64,000 bases of DNA from Candidatus Kosakonia sp. 282A-S69 (GCF_029433855.1 NZ_JAROAU010000003.1:430034-494033), one strand, 5' to 3'. Counted from the stretch's first letter, positions 28,899 through 41,451 are shown. The notes: generated by a model not told the origin, from the sequence alone. Translations and numbers: made by a program.

Positions 28899-31800
28899 AA
28901 CGACCGCTGAGACCCTTGATCCCCTGCGCCTGCCGCTTACCGGCGAGCGCCTGATTGAAGCCTCGGCGGGCACCGGTAAGACCTTCACCATCGCCGCGCT
29001 CTATTTGCGGCTGTTACTCGGGCTTGGCGGCAATGCCGCCTTCCCCCGCCCGCTCAACGTCGAAGAGCTGCTGGTGGTTACCTTCACCGAAGCGGCGACG
29101 GAAGAGCTGCGCGGGCGCATTCGCAGCAACATCCATGAGCTACGCATTGCCTGCCTGCGTGAAAGCAGCGACAACCCGCTCTACGCCAGTCTGCTGGCAG
29201 AGATTGAGGACAAACAGCAGGCCTCCCATTGGCTGATGCTGGCGGAACGGCAGATGGATGAAGCCGCTGTCTTTACCATCCACGGTTTTTGCCAGCGCAT
29301 GCTCAGCCTCAACGCCTTTGAATCCGGCATGCTGTTTGAACTGAAACTGCTGGAAGATGAAACCCTGCTGCGTTATCAGGCCTGCGCCGACTTCTGGCGT
29401 CGCCACTGCTACCCGCTGCCGCGCGGCATTGCGCAGGTGATCCATGATTTGTGGAAGGGGCCGCAGGATCTTCTCAGGTCCATTGACCGCTATCTGCAGG
29501 GGGAAGCCCCGCAGATCAAATCCCCGCCGCCGGAGGAGGAGACCCTCGCTTCGCGCCATGCACAGATTGTCTCGCAGATTGATGCGGTGAAGCGTCAGTG
29601 GCTCGACTCCGTGAGTGAGCTGGAGCCGCTGCTTGAAAATTCTGGCATTGACCGGCGCAAGTTTAACCGCGGCAACCAGGGAAAGTGGATTGAGAAGATC
29701 TCCGCCTGGGCGCAGGAGGAGACCAGCACCTATCTGCTGCCGGATGCGCTGGAGAAGTTCTCGCAGGCATTTCTCGCCCAGCGCACCAAAGCGGGCGGCG
29801 TGGTGCCGGAGCATCCGCTATTTGTCGCCATCGAAACGCTGCTGGCGCAGCCGCTAACCCTGAGCGATCTGGTGTTGACCCGCGCGATGCGCGAAATCCG
29901 CGATGCGGTAGCAAAAGAGAAGCGCCGCCGCGGTGAGCTCGGTTTTGACGATATGCTCAGCCGGCTCGATCACGCCCTGCAAAGCCCGAACGGTGAGGCG
30001 CTGGCTGCGGCTATCCGCACCCGTTTTCCGGTGGCGATGATCGATGAATTTCAGGATACCGACCCGCAACAGTACCGCATCTTTAGCCGTATCTGGCTGA
30101 ATCAGCCCGACTGCGGCCTGCTGCTGATTGGCGATCCTAAACAGGCGATCTACGCTTTTCGCGGCGCCGATATCTTCACCTATATGAAAGCACGCGACGA
30201 AGTGAGCGCCCGCTATACCCTTGACACCAACTGGCGCTCGTCGCCGGGGATGATCGCCAGCGTCAACCGGCTCTTTAGCCAGATGGACGACGCGTTTATG
30301 TTTCGCCAGATCCCCTTCCTGCCGGTGAAAGCGGCTACGCGAAACAGCGGGCTGCGCTTTGCGGTGAAGGGGGAAACCCAGCCGTCGATGAAGCTGTGGT
30401 TAATGGAGGGCGAAGGCGTTGGCGTGGGTGATTACCAGAGCTTTATGGCCCAGCTCTGCGCGATGCAGATTCGCGACTGGCTCAGCGCCGGGCAGGCAGG
30501 CGATGCGCTGCTCTACGAAGGGGCTAAAGCGCGGCCGGTGAAAGCCTCGGATATCACCGTGCTGGTGCGCAGCCGTCATGAAGCATCGCTGATCCGCGAT
30601 GCGCTGACGCTGCTCGGTATTCCCTCGGTCTACCTCTCTAACCGTGACAGCGTGTTTGAAACGCCGGAAGCGCAGGAGCTGCTCTGGCTGCTGCATGCGG
30701 TGCTGACGCCGGAGCGCGAAAATACGCTGCGCAGCGCGCTGGCAACCTCAATGCTCGGCTTGACGGCGCGGGATATCGACGCGCTCAATCTGGATGAAGA
30801 GGCCTGGGATCGGGTGGTTGAGGAGTTCTCTCACTATCGCGAACTGTGGCAAAAGCGCGGCGTGATGGCGATGCTGCGCACGCTGATGAGCGCGCGGAAT
30901 GTGGCGGAAAACCTGCTCGCCACGCCCGGCGGGGAGCGGCGCTTAACGGACATTTTGCATATCAGCGAGCTGTTGCAGGAGGCGGGCACGCAGCTTGAAA
31001 GTGAGCACGCACTTACCCGCTGGCTGACGCAGCATATCGCCGAGCCGAACACCAGCGCCGCCAGCGAGCAGATGCGTCTGGAGAGCGATAAGCACCTGGT
31101 GCAGATTGTCACCATCCACAAATCGAAAGGCCTTGAGTACCCGCTGGTCTGGCTGCCGTTTATCGCCAACTTCCGCATTCAGGACCAGGGCTTCTATCAC
31201 GATCGCGCCTCGTTCAACGCGGTGCTCGATCTCAGTCATGCCGAAGAGAGCATTGAACTGGCGGAGGCAGAGCGGCTGGCGGAAGATTTACGCCTGCTCT
31301 ATGTGGCGCTCACCCGTTCGGTGTGGCACTGCAGCCTCGGTATCGCGCCGCTGTTTCGCCGGCGTGGCGAGAAGAGCGGGCCCACTGATTTCCACCTCAG
31401 CGCGCTGGGCCGGCTGATTCAGAAGGGCGAGGCGCTGGATGCCGCCGGGCTGCGCCAGGCGCTGGCAGAAATCTGCAATGAGGAGATTGTGCTGGCGACG
31501 CCGCCCACGCCGGACACCGAGCGCTGGGAGTTGCCGCAGCCGCAGCCGCCCGCGCTCAGTGTGCGTGAAGTGATGCGCCGGGTCGCCGATGACTGGCGTG
31601 TGACCAGTTACTCCGGCTTACAGCAGCGCGGTCATGGCCTTGCCCAGGATCTGCTCCCACGTCTTGACGTCGATGCCGCAGGTGAGCGCGAGGTGCAGAC
31701 GCAGCCGATGCTGACCCCGCATGAGTTTCCGCGCGGCGCAGCGCCGGGCACCTTCTTACACAGTCTGTTTGAAGATATCGACTTTACCCAGCCGGTGTCG

Positions 31801-32439
31801 CCGGAGTGGGTGGCAGAAAAGCTGCTGGTGGCAGGGTACGAGGAGCACTGGCAGCCGGTGTTGAGTAACTGGCTGGAGACGGTGCTGCACGCGCCGCTTA
31901 CCGCAGCCGGAGTCTCTCTTAGCCAGTTGACGGCCAAAGATAAACAGGTCGAGATGGAGTTTTACCTGCCCATCAGCGCCACGCTCAGCGCAGAGGCGCT
32001 CGACGGGCTGATTCGCCGCTACGATCCGCTGTCGGCCGGCTGCGCGCCGCTCGATTTTCGCGACGTGCGCGGGATGCTGAAGGGCTTTATCGATCTGGTG
32101 TTTCGCCATCAGGGGCGCTACTACCTGCTTGATTACAAATCCAACTGGCTGGGCGAAAACGCGCAGGCCTATACGCAAGAGGCGATGGCGGCAGCGATGC
32201 AGTCCCATCGTTACGATCTGCAGTACCAGCTCTATACCCTGGCGCTGCACCGCTATTTACGACACCGCATCGCCGATTACGACTATGAGCGCCATTTCGG
32301 CGGTGTGATCTACCTCTTTTTACGCGGTGTGGAGGCGCAGCAACCGGAGCAGGGGATTTTCACCACCCGCCCGGATGCGGCGCTGATAGCCCGCATGGAT
32401 ACCCTGTTTGCAGGTGAAGTACCGGAGATGACGCCATGA
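28891..32439 (+). CDS. recB: RecB, exonuclease V beta subunit
   Basis: RecB (1182 residues) is the 3'-5' helicase, nuclease and RecA-loading subunit of RecBCD. The Walker A motif is A26-GTGKT31, helicase motif II is DEFQDTD, and helicase motifs V-VI include [16 protein letters not shown] and LYVALTRS. The C-terminal nuclease domain carries the metal-binding D1081 and K1083 in LDYKSNWLG. Its start overlaps ptrA and its stop overlaps recD by 4 bases. Confidence 0.98.
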   Translation: MSETTAETLDPLRLPLTGERLIEASAGTGKTFTIAALYLRLLLGLGGNAAFPRPLNVEELLVVTFTEAATEELRGRIRSNIHELRIACLRESSDNPLYASLLAEIEDKQQASHWLMLAERQMDEAAVFTIHGFCQRMLSLNAFESGMLFELKLLEDETLLRYQACADFWRRHCYPLPRGIAQVIHDLWKGPQDLLRSIDRYLQGEAPQIKSPPPEEETLASRHAQIVSQIDAVKRQWLDSVSELEPLLENSGIDRRKFNRGNQGKWIEKISAWAQEETSTYLLPDALEKFSQAFLAQRTKAGGVVPEHPLFVAIETLLAQPLTLSDLVLTRAMREIRDAVAKEKRRRGELGFDDMLSRLDHALQSPNGEALAAAIRTRFPVAMIDEFQDTDPQQYRIFSRIWLNQPDCGLLLIGDPKQAIYAFRGADIFTYMKARDEVSARYTLDTNWRSSPGMIASVNRLFSQMDDAFMFRQIPFLPVKAATRNSGLRFAVKGETQPSMKLWLMEGEGVGVGDYQSFMAQLCAMQIRDWLSAGQAGDALLYEGAKARPVKASDITVLVRSRHEASLIRDALTLLGIPSVYLSNRDSVFETPEAQELLWLLHAVLTPERENTLRSALATSMLGLTARDIDALNLDEEAWDRVVEEFSHYRELWQKRGVMAMLRTLMSARNVAENLLATPGGERRLTDILHISELLQEAGTQLESEHALTRWLTQHIAEPNTSAASEQMRLESDKHLVQIVTIHKSKGLEYPLVWLPFIANFRIQDQGFYHDRASFNAVLDLSHAEESIELAEAERLAEDLRLLYVALTRSVWHCSLGIAPLFRRRGEKSGPTDFHLSALGRLIQKGEALDAAGLRQALAEICNEEIVLATPPTPDTERWELPQPQPPALSVREVMRRVADDWRVTSYSGLQQRGHGLAQDLLPRLDVDAAGEREVQTQPMLTPHEFPRGAAPGTFLHSLFEDIDFTQPVSPEWVAEKLLVAGYEEHWQPVLSNWLETVLHAPLTAAGVSLSQLTAKDKQVEMEFYLPISATLSAEALDGLIRRYDPLSAGCAPLDFRDVRGMLKGFIDLVFRHQGRYYLLDYKSNWLGENAQAYTQEAMAAAMQSHRYDLQYQLYTLALHRYLRHRIADYDYERHFGGVIYLFLRGVEAQQPEQGIFTTRPDAALIARMDTLFAGEVPEMTP

Positions 32440-34274
32440 ATGTGCAGGCTTTACTGCAAGAAGCGATGGAGCAGAAGCTGCTGCGTCCGCTGGACGTGCA
32501 GTTTGCCCTGACGGTGGCTGGCACGGAAGAGCCCGCGTTGCTACTGGCGGCAGCGCTGCTAAGTCGCGATGCCGGAGAGGGGCATGTCTGTTTGCCGCTT
32601 TCACGCCTGACGCCCGACGTGTTCGGCAATGATTCGCCCCTCGCGCGTCAGCTGTTTGAGATGGCCGGTCCGCCGGACGACTGGCAGGCGCTGCTGCTTG
32701 CCTCTCCGGCGGTGGGTGACGGCAGCGGCGCGACGCCGATAATTTTGCACGACGCGCGCCTCTACCTGAACCGTATGTGGTGGAACGAGCGGCGCGTTGC
32801 GGAGTTCTTCGCCGCCCAGCAGACCGTTGATGAGGCGGATGAAGCCCGGCTTTCAGCGGCGCTGGCCTCGCTCTTTCCGGCAGATAATGAAACGGATGTG
32901 AACTGGCAAAAAGTTGCTGCTGCCGTGGCGCTCACCCGACGAATTTCGGTGATCTCCGGCGGGCCGGGAACCGGCAAAACCACCACCGTGGCGAAGCTGC
33001 TGGCGGCGCTGGTACAGACGCTCGATGGCAACCGCTGCCGTATCTGCCTGGCTGCGCCCACCGGTAAAGCCGCCGCGCGGTTAACCGAATCGCTTGGCAA
33101 TGCGCTGCGCCAGCTGCCGCTTGATGAGGCGCAAAAAGCGATGCTGCCGGAGGAGGCCAGTACGCTGCACAGGCTGCTCGGCGCACAGCCGGGAAGCCAG
33201 CGCATGCGCCATCACGCGCTCAATCCGCTGCATCTGGATGTGCTGGTGGTGGATGAGGCATCGATGATTGACCTGCCGATGATGTCGCGGCTGATTGACG
33301 CTTTGCCGCCGCGGGCGCGGGTGATTTTCCTCGGCGATCGCGATCAACTGGCGTCCGTCGAGGCCGGTGCGGTGCTGGGGGATATCTGCGCCTGGGTAAA
33401 TGCTGGTTACAGCGCGACGCGCGCGGCACAACTCTCAAGGTTGACCGGCGCGGAAGTGCCCGCAGGCGAAGGCGAGGCGGCCACCGCGCTGCGTGACAGC
33501 CTCTGCCTTCTGCAAAAAAGTTACCGCTTCGGCAGCCACTCCGGCATCGGTCAGCTGGCCGCCGCGGTCAACCGCGGTGATAAGCGCGCCACTCAGGCGG
33601 TCTTCAGCCAGGGTTTTGAGGATATTGAGCGTAAACCGCTTAGCAGCGCCGAGGCGTACCAGGAGATGATTGACGATGCGCTGGCGGGCTATGCGCACTA
33701 TCTCGCGCTGGTGCAGGGCCACGCCGAGCCGGAAGCGATTATCGCCGCCTTCGGCGAATACCAGCTGCTCTGCGCGCTGCGCGAAGGGCCGTTTGGTGTC
33801 AGCGGGCTGAATGAACGGCTTGAGCTGGCGCTGGTGCGTCAGCGTAAAATTAGCCGCCAGCCCTTCTCGCGCTGGTATCACGGCAGGCCGGTAATGATCT
33901 CACGCAATGACTCCGCGCTGGGTCTCTTCAACGGCGATATTGGCATCGCGCTGGATCAGGGGCAGGGGATGCGCGTCTGGTTCCCGCTACCGGGTGGGAA
34001 GATCAAGTCAGTGCAGCCGAGCCGTTTGCCGGAGCATGAAACCGCCTGGGCGATGACGGTGCATAAGTCGCAGGGTTCGGAGTTCGATCACGCCGCGCTA
34101 ATCCTGCCTGCGCAAAACGTGCCGGTAGTGACGCGCGAGCTGGTCTACACCGCGATTACCCGCGCGCGTAAACGACTCTCGCTCTATGCCGATGAGCGCG
34201 TGCTGGGCCAGGCAATCGCCACCCGCACCGAACGGCGCAGCGGCCTTGAAGCGCTCTTCAGCGCCCTGAAATAA
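32436..34274 (+). CDS. recD: RecD, exonuclease V alpha subunit
   Basis: RecD (612 residues) is the fast 5'-3' SF1B helicase of RecBCD and also controls its nuclease. The Walker A motif is at residues 175-182 ([10 protein letters not shown]), the DEAD-like motif is VVDEASMID, and the C-terminal motif is [11 protein letters not shown]...YTAITRAR. It ends the operon; a stem-loop belonging mainly to argA follows 2 bases later. Confidence 0.98.
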   Translation: MNVQALLQEAMEQKLLRPLDVQFALTVAGTEEPALLLAAALLSRDAGEGHVCLPLSRLTPDVFGNDSPLARQLFEMAGPPDDWQALLLASPAVGDGSGATPIILHDARLYLNRMWWNERRVAEFFAAQQTVDEADEARLSAALASLFPADNETDVNWQKVAAAVALTRRISVISGGPGTGKTTTVAKLLAALVQTLDGNRCRICLAAPTGKAAARLTESLGNALRQLPLDEAQKAMLPEEASTLHRLLGAQPGSQRMRHHALNPLHLDVLVVDEASMIDLPMMSRLIDALPPRARVIFLGDRDQLASVEAGAVLGDICAWVNAGYSATRAAQLSRLTGAEVPAGEGEAATALRDSLCLLQKSYRFGSHSGIGQLAAAVNRGDKRATQAVFSQGFEDIERKPLSSAEAYQEMIDDALAGYAHYLALVQGHAEPEAIIAAFGEYQLLCALREGPFGVSGLNERLELALVRQRKISRQPFSRWYHGRPVMISRNDSALGLFNGDIGIALDQGQGMRVWFPLPGGKIKSVQPSRLPEHETAWAMTVHKSQGSEFDHAALILPAQNVPVVTRELVYTAITRARKRLSLYADERVLGQAIATRTERRSGLEALFSALK

Positions 34275-34298
34275 AACGCCCCGCACAGGGCGGGGCGT
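34270..34298 (-). terminator. Terminator after argA, shared with recD
   Basis: A 9-base stem ACGCCCCGC/GCGGGGCGT with a 5-base loop lies between the convergent recD and argA stops. The T-rich tail (TTTTATTT) is on the minus strand, so it is best for argA; the + side lacks a T run. Confidence 0.8.
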
Positions 34299-34301
34299 GG
34301 A

Positions 34302-35633
34302 TCAGGTGAGATCGGCCATCAGCACCTTTGAGCGCCGCTGGTAGTTGTACATCTGCTTTTTGGTTTCGGGCAGCGAATCGATATCCACCGGCGTAAAGCC
34401 GCGCTCCTGGAACCAGTGAATGCTGCGGGTGGTAAGCACAAACAGCTTGCTGAGGCCCATCTGCCGCGCCTGCAGGGCAATGCGTTCCAGCAGCGCTTCG
34501 CCGCGTGACGAGCTGCGATAATCAGGATGCACCGCCACGCAGGCCATCTCGCCAATCTTCTCTTCCGGGAAGGGGTAGAGCGCCGCGCAGGCGATGGTGA
34601 GATTGTCACGCTCAATAATCGTGAACTTATCGATCTCCATCTCCAGCTGCTCGCGGGAGCGGCGCACCAGGATGCCCTGCTGTTCAAGTGGACGAATGAG
34701 TTCCAGAATGCCACCAATATCGTTAATGGTGGCGCGGCGGATCTGCTCGGCGCTCTCCATCACAATCTGCGTACCGATCCCGTCGCGGGAAAAGAGTTCC
34801 TGCAGCAGGGAGCCATCTTCCTGATAGCTGATTAAATGGCTGCGACGCACGCCGCTGCGACACGCCTTTACCGCGCCGCGCAGGAAACGCACGGTGCCGG
34901 AGTGGTAGTCGCCGCGTTGCTCCAGCTCTTCCACACGCGCCTGCGCGTCGTTAGGGAAAAGTTCTGAGACAATCTCGCCCTCATCGTTCATGACACCCTG
35001 CGCCGAGCAAAAGCCGATCATCTTTTCTGCTTTCAGCTTGATCGCCAGCTGCGTGGCAATCTCTTCGGAGGTGAGGTTAAAGCTTTCACCGGTAACGGAG
35101 ACCGCAACCGGCCCCATCAGCACGATTGCGCCGCTGTCGAGCTGGCGATGGATCGCCTCTTCATCAATACGGCGAATGCGGCCGCTGTGGCAGTAGTCGA
35201 CCCCGTCGTCAACGCCCAGCGGCTGCGAAATAATAAAGTTACCGCTGACCACGTTGATGTGCGCGCCCTGCAACGGCGTGTTGTTGAGGCTCATCGACAG
35301 CCGCGCGGTGATATCCAGCTGCAGAAGACCTGCGGCCTGTTTCACCAGTTCAAGGGTTTTAGCATCGGTGACGCGGGTGTGTTTGTGATAGAGCGGTTCG
35401 TGGTGGTGTTCAGCAAGGTTGGCGTCGATTTGCGGGCGCGCGCCATAGACCACCACCAGCCTGATCCCGAGGCTATGCAGCAGGCCGATGTCGTTGACAA
35501 TGCTGGAGAAGTTTTCATGCTCGATAGCTTCACCCCCGAGCATAATGACGAATGTCTTCCCCCGATGGGCGTTGATATAGGGAACGGAATGGCGGAATCC
35601 CTGCACCAGTTCGGTTCTGCGCTCTTTGACCAC
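34302..35633 (-). CDS. argA: ArgA, N-acetylglutamate synthase
   Basis: ArgA acetylates glutamate with acetyl-CoA, the first and feedback-inhibited step of arginine synthesis. The 443 residues equal the K-12 length: an N-terminal amino-acid-kinase-like arginine-binding domain (about 1-290) and a C-terminal GNAT catalytic domain with [20 protein letters not shown]. Two ARG boxes lie just before the start, so ArgR repression is predicted. Confidence 0.98.
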   Translation of the reverse strand: MVKERRTELVQGFRHSVPYINAHRGKTFVIMLGGEAIEHENFSSIVNDIGLLHSLGIRLVVVYGARPQIDANLAEHHHEPLYHKHTRVTDAKTLELVKQAAGLLQLDITARLSMSLNNTPLQGAHINVVSGNFIISQPLGVDDGVDYCHSGRIRRIDEEAIHRQLDSGAIVLMGPVAVSVTGESFNLTSEEIATQLAIKLKAEKMIGFCSAQGVMNDEGEIVSELFPNDAQARVEELEQRGDYHSGTVRFLRGAVKACRSGVRRSHLISYQEDGSLLQELFSRDGIGTQIVMESAEQIRRATINDIGGILELIRPLEQQGILVRRSREQLEMEIDKFTIIERDNLTIACAALYPFPEEKIGEMACVAVHPDYRSSSRGEALLERIALQARQMGLSKLFVLTTRSIHWFQERGFTPVDIDSLPETKKQMYNYQRRSKVLMADLT

Positions 35634-35645
35634 GGCCTGTCCTCA

Positions 35646-35684
35646 CTGCATGATTATTCGTAAAAATTGTATTTTTATTCTTTT
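35646..35684. promoter_or_regulatory. Pair of ARG boxes (ArgR operators) at argA
   Basis: Two 18-base imperfect palindromes, 35646-35663 (core TGCAT-N4-ATTCG) and 35667-35684 (core TGTAT-N4-ATTCT), fit the ARG box TGAAT-N4-ATTCA. They are exactly 3 bases apart, the spacing the ArgR hexamer needs, and end 13 bases before the argA start. Confidence 0.82.
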
Positions 35685-35857
35685 ATCACCTTCGCTGCAA
35701 GCACAAATTTTCTTAACTCAGGATCCCCCCCTCTTCAGGAAGCATAGCGCCAGACATATGTTTACCCTTTAAAAGATGACAGTTTATGCATCATTCGCTA
35801 AAGTTTTCCGTCAATTCTGACGTTAAGCATTATCTAAACAAATTGCTCGGGAGAAGC

Positions 35858-37111
35858 ATGTCGGGAAGTCATTCAGCGCTGAGCCGCCGCAAATTATTAC
35901 AGGGTGTGGGGGCGATGTGGTTATTAAGCGTGAGCCAGGTTGGCCTGGCCGCCGTCAGTCAGGTGGTCGCCGTGCGCGTCTGGCCTGCGTCCAGCTATAC
36001 CCGTGTGACGGTGGAATCGAACCGCGTGGTGAAGTACAAACAGTTCGCTTTGAGCAATCCTGACCGCCTGGTGGTAGACCTGCAAGGCGTACACCTTAAC
36101 TCCGTGCTCAAGGGCATGGGAACGCAGATCCGCAGTGACGATCCCTTTATCAAATCTGCCCGCGTGGGTCAGTTCGATCCGCAGACGGTGCGCATGGTGT
36201 TTGAACTTAAGCAGAACGTGAAACCGCAACTCTTTGCGCTGGCGCCGGTCGCAGGCTTCAAAGAGCGTCTGGTGATGGATCTCTATCCGGCAAATGCGCA
36301 GGATGTGCAGGATCCGCTGCTGGCGCTGCTTGAAGAGTACAACCAGGGCGATCTCGATAAGCAGGTGCCGCCTGCGCAGAGCGGCCCGCAGCCGGGCAAA
36401 GCCGGGCGCGACAGGCCGATTGTGATCATGCTCGATCCCGGCCATGGCGGGGAAGATCCGGGGGCGACGGGGAAATACAAAACCCGTGAGAAGGATGTGG
36501 TTCTGCAAATCGCCCGCCGCCTGCATGCGCTGATCGAGAAAGAGGGCAATATGAAGTCCTATATGACCCGCAATGAAGATGTTTTTATTCCGTTGAAGGT
36601 GCGGGTGGCAAAAGCGCAGAAGCAGCGCGCCGACCTCTTTGTCTCAATTCACGCCGATGCCTTTAGCAGCCGTCAGCCGCACGGTTCGTCCGTTTTCGCC
36701 CTCTCGACCAAAGGGGCGACCAGTACGGCGGCGAAATATCTGGCGGATACGCAGAACGCGGCGGACTTGATTGGTGGCGTAAGCAAAAGCGGTGACCGCT
36801 ATCTCGATCACACCATGTTCGATATGGTGCAGTCGCTGACCATCAACGACAGCCTGAAGTTTGGCAAAGCGGTGCTTAACAAGCTGGGGCGCGTCAATAA
36901 CCTGCACAAGAATAGCGTTGAGCAGGCGGGCTTTGCGGTGCTGAAAGCGCCGGATATCCCGTCGATTCTGGTTGAGACGGCGTTTATCAGTAACGTTGAG
37001 GAAGAGCGCAAGCTCAAGACCGCAAAATTCCAGCAGGAAGTGGCAGAGTCAATTCTGGCGGGGATTAAAGCCTACTTCGCGGATGGCGCGACGCTGGCGA
37101 GAAGGGGATAA
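35858..37111 (+). CDS. amiC: AmiC, N-acetylmuramoyl-L-alanine amidase
   Basis: AmiC cuts peptidoglycan cross-stem peptides at the septum so daughter cells can separate. The 417 residues equal K-12. A twin-arginine signal (SRRKLLQG) leads export by Tat. An AMIN domain (about 35-150) targets it to the septum, and the Amidase_3 domain carries [11 protein letters not shown] and SIHADAF with the zinc ligands. NlpD, its known activator, is in this window too. An in-frame start at 35786 was rejected because it would bury the Tat signal; the chosen ATG has GGGAGAAG before it. Confidence 0.97.
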   Translation: MSGSHSALSRRKLLQGVGAMWLLSVSQVGLAAVSQVVAVRVWPASSYTRVTVESNRVVKYKQFALSNPDRLVVDLQGVHLNSVLKGMGTQIRSDDPFIKSARVGQFDPQTVRMVFELKQNVKPQLFALAPVAGFKERLVMDLYPANAQDVQDPLLALLEEYNQGDLDKQVPPAQSGPQPGKAGRDRPIVIMLDPGHGGEDPGATGKYKTREKDVVLQIARRLHALIEKEGNMKSYMTRNEDVFIPLKVRVAKAQKQRADLFVSIHADAFSSRQPHGSSVFALSTKGATSTAAKYLADTQNAADLIGGVSKSGDRYLDHTMFDMVQSLTINDSLKFGKAVLNKLGRVNNLHKNSVEQAGFAVLKAPDIPSILVETAFISNVEEERKLKTAKFQQEVAESILAGIKAYFADGATLARRG

Positions 37112-37114
37112 CAG

Positions 37115-37141
37115 AATGGCGCCGAAGGGCGCCATTTTTTC
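37115..37141 (+). terminator. Terminator after amiC
   Basis: A 9-base stem AATGGCGCC/GGCGCCATT with a GAAG tetraloop is followed by a run of T residues, 4 bases after the amiC stop. Confidence 0.92.
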
Positions 37142-37176
37142 TCGTGTTTGCTGAGCGCTTTTACCAACGCCAGAAA

Positions 37177-37200
37177 CAAAAAAACACCCGTTAAGGTGTT
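37177..37200 (-). terminator. Terminator of the initiator tRNA operon
   Basis: On the minus strand AACACC-TTAACG-GGTGTT is followed by seven T residues just downstream of the second tRNA. Confidence 0.85.
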
Positions 37201-37208
37201 TATTGTGT

Positions 37209-37285
<77 letters not shown>

Positions 37286-37339
37286 TCCGTCTGTTTACAC
37301 TTCCATCATGTAAACTTTTTCTTTCTTCCACATTTTAAT

Positions 37340-37416
<77 letters not shown>

Positions 37417-37429
37417 TCCGTGGAAGCGC

Positions 37430-37457
37430 ACTATACGCCGCAGACGATTTGATGCAA
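37430..37457 (-). promoter_or_regulatory. Promoter of the initiator tRNA operon
   Basis: On the minus strand, -35 TTGCAT and -10 TATAGT are 16 bases apart and are followed by a GC-rich discriminator (GCGC), the form seen at stringently controlled stable-RNA promoters. Confidence 0.75.
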
Positions 37458-37622
37458 CCTTTTTTTTGCCACAATTGTCGATTTCAGGACTTTATGTTTA
37501 AAAACAATACAATGTGATTGATATTTGAACAAAACTGGCGTCGGAATGTTCTTGTGCATTTCATTAGCTACAGCGGTTTGTTATCTTCACCCGGCTCGGG
37601 GTTAACCAAAAGATGAGAAACA

Positions 37623-38729
37623 ATGAAAGCACGTTGGGCTAAGTTCGTACTCACAGGCGCGATGGTGGCACTCCTCGCGTCTTGCTCTTCCAAACCGACC
37701 GATCGCGGTCAACAGTATAAAGACGGAAAATTCTCTCAGCCTTTTTCCCTCGTTAATCAGCCTGACGCCGTTGGCGCACCTATTAATGCCGGAGACTTCT
37801 CCGAGCAGGTGAGCCAGATTAGAAGCTCTGCGCCGCGCCTTTATGGCAACCAGAGCAGCGTCTATAACGCCATTGAAGCCTGGCTGCGCGCCGGAGGCGA
37901 TACCCGCACGCTGCGCCAGTACGGCATTGATGCCTGGCAGATGGAAGGGACAGATAACTATGGCAACGTGCAGTTTACCGGCTACTACACGCCGGTGGTG
38001 CAGGCGCGCCACACCCGCCAGGGTGAGTTCCAGTACCCCATCTACCGCATGCCGCCAAAACGCGGCCGCCTGCCTTCGCGCGCGGAGATCTACGCCGGGG
38101 CGCTCAGCGAGAGCTATGTGCTGGCCTACAGCAACTCGCTGATGGACAACTTCATTATGGATGTGCAGGGCAGCGGCTACATCGATTTTGGCGACGGCAG
38201 CCCGCTCAACTTCTTTAGCTATGCCGGTAAAAATGGTCATGCCTATCGCAGTATCGGCAAAGTGCTGATCGATCGCGGTGAAGTGAAGCGCGAAGATATG
38301 TCGATGCAGGCGATCCGCGAATGGGGCGAGAAACACAGTGAAGCTGAAGTACGCGCGCTGCTCGAAGAGAACGCCTCCTTTGTCTTCTTTAAACCGCAAT
38401 CCTGGGCACCGGTAAAAGGCGCCAGCTCCGTGCCGCTGATTGGCCGGGCGTCGGTCGCCTCTGATAAAACCGTCATCCCGCCGGGCACTACGCTGCTAGC
38501 GGAAGTGCCGCAACTGGACAGCAAAGGCAAGTTCAACGGTCAGTATGAGCTGCGCCTGATGGTGGCGCTGGATGTTGGTGGGGCAATTAAAGGCCAGCAC
38601 TTCGACATCTATCAGGGTATCGGCGCGGAAGCCGGGCACCGCGCCGGCTGGTATAACCACTATGGCCGCGTCTGGATATTAAAGAACGCACCGGGCGCGG
38701 GTCTGACGGGCAACGTCTTTAGCGGCTAA
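37623..38729 (+). CDS. mltA: MltA, membrane-bound lytic transglycosylase A
   Basis: MltA cuts the glycan strands of peptidoglycan to 1,6-anhydro ends from its outer-membrane anchor. The 368-residue lipoprotein has a lipobox LLASC with lipidated C21, the MltA barrel domain with TGYYTPVV, and a C-terminal 3D domain (about 260-365) with the aspartates around GQHFDIYQGIGAEAG. It is three residues longer than K-12 MltA. It stands alone between the tRNA operon and tcdA. Confidence 0.96.
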   Translation: MKARWAKFVLTGAMVALLASCSSKPTDRGQQYKDGKFSQPFSLVNQPDAVGAPINAGDFSEQVSQIRSSAPRLYGNQSSVYNAIEAWLRAGGDTRTLRQYGIDAWQMEGTDNYGNVQFTGYYTPVVQARHTRQGEFQYPIYRMPPKRGRLPSRAEIYAGALSESYVLAYSNSLMDNFIMDVQGSGYIDFGDGSPLNFFSYAGKNGHAYRSIGKVLIDRGEVKREDMSMQAIREWGEKHSEAEVRALLEENASFVFFKPQSWAPVKGASSVPLIGRASVASDKTVIPPGTTLLAEVPQLDSKGKFNGQYELRLMVALDVGGAIKGQHFDIYQGIGAEAGHRAGWYNHYGRVWILKNAPGAGLTGNVFSG

Positions 38730-38749
38730 GCGAATGTGGTAAACTCTTC

Positions 38750-38773
38750 ACCCCTTCCGGTCCCGGAGGGGGT
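38750..38773 (+). terminator. Stem-loop between mltA and tcdA
   Basis: ACCCCTTCCG and CGGAGGGGGT form a 10-base stem with one G-T pair. Only a weak T-rich stretch follows, so it may end mltA transcription or only partly attenuate into tcdA. Confidence 0.5.
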
Positions 38774-38798
38774 TCTCTGTTTTAGCTTGAGGTTTGTT

Positions 38799-39611
38799 AT
38801 GTCAGCAGTAATCAGCGACGCCTGGCGCCAGCGCTTTGGCGGGACGGCGCGTTTGTATGGTGAAAAAGCGCTGCAGTGGTTTGCCGATGCGCATATCTGC
38901 GTGGTCGGCATCGGTGGCGTCGGCTCATGGGTCGCCGAAGCGCTGGCGCGCACCGGCATTGGCGCCATCACGCTGATTGATATGGATGATGTCTGCGTGA
39001 CGAATACCAACCGGCAGATCCATGCCCTGCGCGACACCGTCGGCGAGGCGAAAGCGGAAGTGATGGCCGCGCGCATTCGCGACATCAACCCGGAGTGCCG
39101 TGTCACGGTGATCGATGATTTTGTCACCGCCGATAATGTGGCGCAGCTGATGAGCAGCTCATTCAGCTATGTGATTGATGCTATTGATAGCGTACGGCCA
39201 AAAGCGGCGCTGATCGCCTGGTGCCGACGCAATAAGATCCCGCTGGTGACTACCGGCGGTGCGGGCGGGCAGATCGATCCGACGCAGATTCAGGTGAGCG
39301 ATCTGGCGAAAACCATTCAGGATCCGCTGGCGGCGAAGCTGCGCGAGCGGCTGAAAAGTGATTTTGGCGTGGTGAAAAACAGCAAGGGCAAACTCGGCAT
39401 CGACTGCGTCTTCTCAACCGAAGCGCTGGTCTACCCGCAGGCGGATGGCTCGGTGTGTGCGATGAAAAGCAGCGCGGAAGGGCCAAAAAGAATGGATTGC
39501 GCCGCAGGGTTTGGCGCAGCAACGATGGTGACCGCCACCTTTGGCTTTGTCGCGGTCTCCCATGCGTTAAAAAAACTGATGGCGAAAGCGGAGCGTCAGG
39601 CCAGCGCCTGA
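38799..39611 (+). CDS. tcdA: TcdA (CsdL), tRNA t6A37 cyclic dehydratase
   Basis: TcdA is an E1-like ATP-dependent enzyme that cyclises t6A to ct6A at tRNA position 37 with help from CsdA and CsdE, both encoded next to it. The 270-residue protein has the nucleotide-binding GIGGVGSW motif and [16 protein letters not shown] longer frame to 38736 was rejected because the ATG at 38799 gives the family start. Its 3' end overlaps convergent csdE by 16 bases. Confidence 0.96.
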   Translation: MSAVISDAWRQRFGGTARLYGEKALQWFADAHICVVGIGGVGSWVAEALARTGIGAITLIDMDDVCVTNTNRQIHALRDTVGEAKAEVMAARIRDINPECRVTVIDDFVTADNVAQLMSSSFSYVIDAIDSVRPKAALIAWCRRNKIPLVTTGGAGGQIDPTQIQVSDLAKTIQDPLAAKLRERLKSDFGVVKNSKGKLGIDCVFSTEALVYPQADGSVCAMKSSAEGPKRMDCAAGFGAATMVTATFGFVAVSHALKKLMAKAERQASA

Positions 39612-40045
39612 CGAGCCTGCTCCTGTACGGCGGCGGCCAGCGCCGCCAGCCCCTGGCTGCGCGAGGCGCTCAGCTGATTGCGCAGCCCCAACGCATCAAA
39701 CAGCGCCAGCGGATCGTTCTCGATTAGCGTCTGCGGGCGTTTACCCTCCACCGCCGTCAGCAATACCGCTAACAAACCGCGCACAATGCGCCCTTCGCTG
39801 TCGCCAAAGAAGTGCAGCGTGCCGTCGGGCAGAAGCGTTGAGCCTAGCCAGACGCGGTTTTCGCAGCCGGGGATCTCCTGCGCCTGTGCTTTTATCTCGT
39901 CTGTTGCGGCAGGCAGCTGCTTGCCGAGCATAATCAGCTGGCGGTACTTCTCTTCCCACGCGCTGAGCGCACCAAAAGTCTGGCGCAGTGTCTCTTCAGT
40001 GACCACGGTGCCGAACGGGTGTCCGGCGAATGCAGGGCTTGTCAT
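39596..40045 (-). CDS. csdE: CsdE, sulfur acceptor for CsdA
   Basis: CsdE is a SufE-like protein that takes persulfide sulfur from CsdA on a cysteine, here C61 in [10 protein letters not shown]. The 149-residue protein begins at the ATG overlapping the csdA stop codon; the TTG one codon earlier is less likely. In K-12, CsdA-CsdE-TcdA supports ct6A formation in tRNA. Confidence 0.95.
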   Translation of the reverse strand: MTSPAFAGHPFGTVVTEETLRQTFGALSAWEEKYRQLIMLGKQLPAATDEIKAQAQEIPGCENRVWLGSTLLPDGTLHFFGDSEGRIVRGLLAVLLTAVEGKRPQTLIENDPLALFDALGLRNQLSASRSQGLAALAAAVQEQARQALA

Positions 40046-41250
40046 CAATCCACCAATAGTTCCAGAGCACGGTCGACGGCGCTGACCAGCGCATCGACAT
40101 CCTGTTGAGTATTATAGGGCGCAAATGAGGCGCGTAGCGTGCCGTTGACGCCAAGCGCGGCGAGCAGCGGCTGGGCGCAGTGCTGGCCCGCGCGCAGAGC
40201 GATGCCGTAGCCCGCCAGCAGCGTCACCATATCGCTGTGATGCACACCTTCAAAGGTAAAGGCCAGCAGGCTGGAGTCCTGGCAGCGGAATGAGCGGAAA
40301 CCGGGGCGCTGCGCAAGCTGCTCTTCTGCCAGCGTCGCCAGGCCGCGGCTGTAGCGTTCAGCCTGTGCAATATCAACCTCATGCAGCCACTCCAGCGCGG
40401 CGCTTAAGCCAATCACACCCGCCACGTTAGGCGTGCCCGCTTCGAGCTTGTAGGGCACCGGCTGGGTGGTGAAACCCTCAAAGGTCACTTCGCTGATCAT
40501 CTTGCCGCCGCCGAGCCACGGCGTCATCTCCTCCAGCAGTTCCGCTTTGCCATACAGCGCGCCAATGCCGTTTGGACCATAAAGTTTATGGCCGGAGAAG
40601 GCATAAAAATCGATATCCAGCTGCCGCACGTCGGCAGGGAAATGGACCACCCCCTGTGCGCCATCGACCATTACCACCATGCCAGCCTGATGGGCAAGCG
40701 TAATGGCGCGTGCGAGATCCGGGCAGCCGCCGGTAACGTTGGACATCTGCCCCAGTGCCAGGATCCGGCTGCGGGAGGTGATAAGGGCTGGAAGCTTTTT
40801 AAGATCCGGCAGGCGATCGTCCGCCAGCGGCAGCTTCACCACCTTTGCGCCGGTCTGCTCCGCGACCATCAGCCACGGCACCAGGTTGGCATGGTGCTCC
40901 GCCTCGCTGACAATAATTTCATCGCCTGGCGTTAAGCGCGGGCGGGCATAGCACTGGGCAACCATGTTGATCGCTTCGGTGGTGCCGCGCGTCCAGACGA
41001 TGTTTTTTCCGGAAGGGGCATTGAGCAGCGTGGCGACCTGGTCGCGCGCGGCTTCGTAGCGGGCGGTGAGCTGCTGCGCTTCGGCAAACTGGCTGCGGTG
41101 AACATTGCCGGCGCTCAGGCTATAGAACTGCTGCGTGGCGTCGATCACCGTCTGCGGTTTCAGCGCGGTGGCGGCGCTGTCGAGGTAGACACCCGCGTCG
41201 GCCAGCGCCGGAAACTGGGCGCGAAACTGCGAAGGATTAAATGCGTTCAT
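40045..41250 (-). CDS. csdA: CsdA, cysteine sulfinate desulfinase / cysteine desulfurase
   Basis: CsdA is a PLP enzyme that removes sulfur from cysteine or cysteine sulfinate as a persulfide. The 401 residues equal K-12. The PLP lysine lies in FSGHKLYGP and the catalytic cysteine in [10 protein letters not shown]. The start at 41250 was chosen over a longer frame to 41304 because it gives the family N-terminus. It is translationally coupled to csdE. Confidence 0.96.
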   Translation of the reverse strand: MNAFNPSQFRAQFPALADAGVYLDSAATALKPQTVIDATQQFYSLSAGNVHRSQFAEAQQLTARYEAARDQVATLLNAPSGKNIVWTRGTTEAINMVAQCYARPRLTPGDEIIVSEAEHHANLVPWLMVAEQTGAKVVKLPLADDRLPDLKKLPALITSRSRILALGQMSNVTGGCPDLARAITLAHQAGMVVMVDGAQGVVHFPADVRQLDIDFYAFSGHKLYGPNGIGALYGKAELLEEMTPWLGGGKMISEVTFEGFTTQPVPYKLEAGTPNVAGVIGLSAALEWLHEVDIAQAERYSRGLATLAEEQLAQRPGFRSFRCQDSSLLAFTFEGVHHSDMVTLLAGYGIALRAGQHCAQPLLAALGVNGTLRASFAPYNTQQDVDALVSAVDRALELLVD

Positions 41251-41451
41251 ACTTATCCTCATCTGTAGGCCGACGATGGTCGCGCACTTTTTTTCTGTGG
41301 GCAAGAGGATTGATAACCATCGGAATTATCTGTTTATACTGGCAGATCTGCATAAGCAGGTTATGCTGATAAGTGTAAGTAACGTGTTTGACACTCTTCC
41401 TGTAAGAGTATTTCACAGCATTAATTGCCAGAATCAATCAAGGAGAAGAAG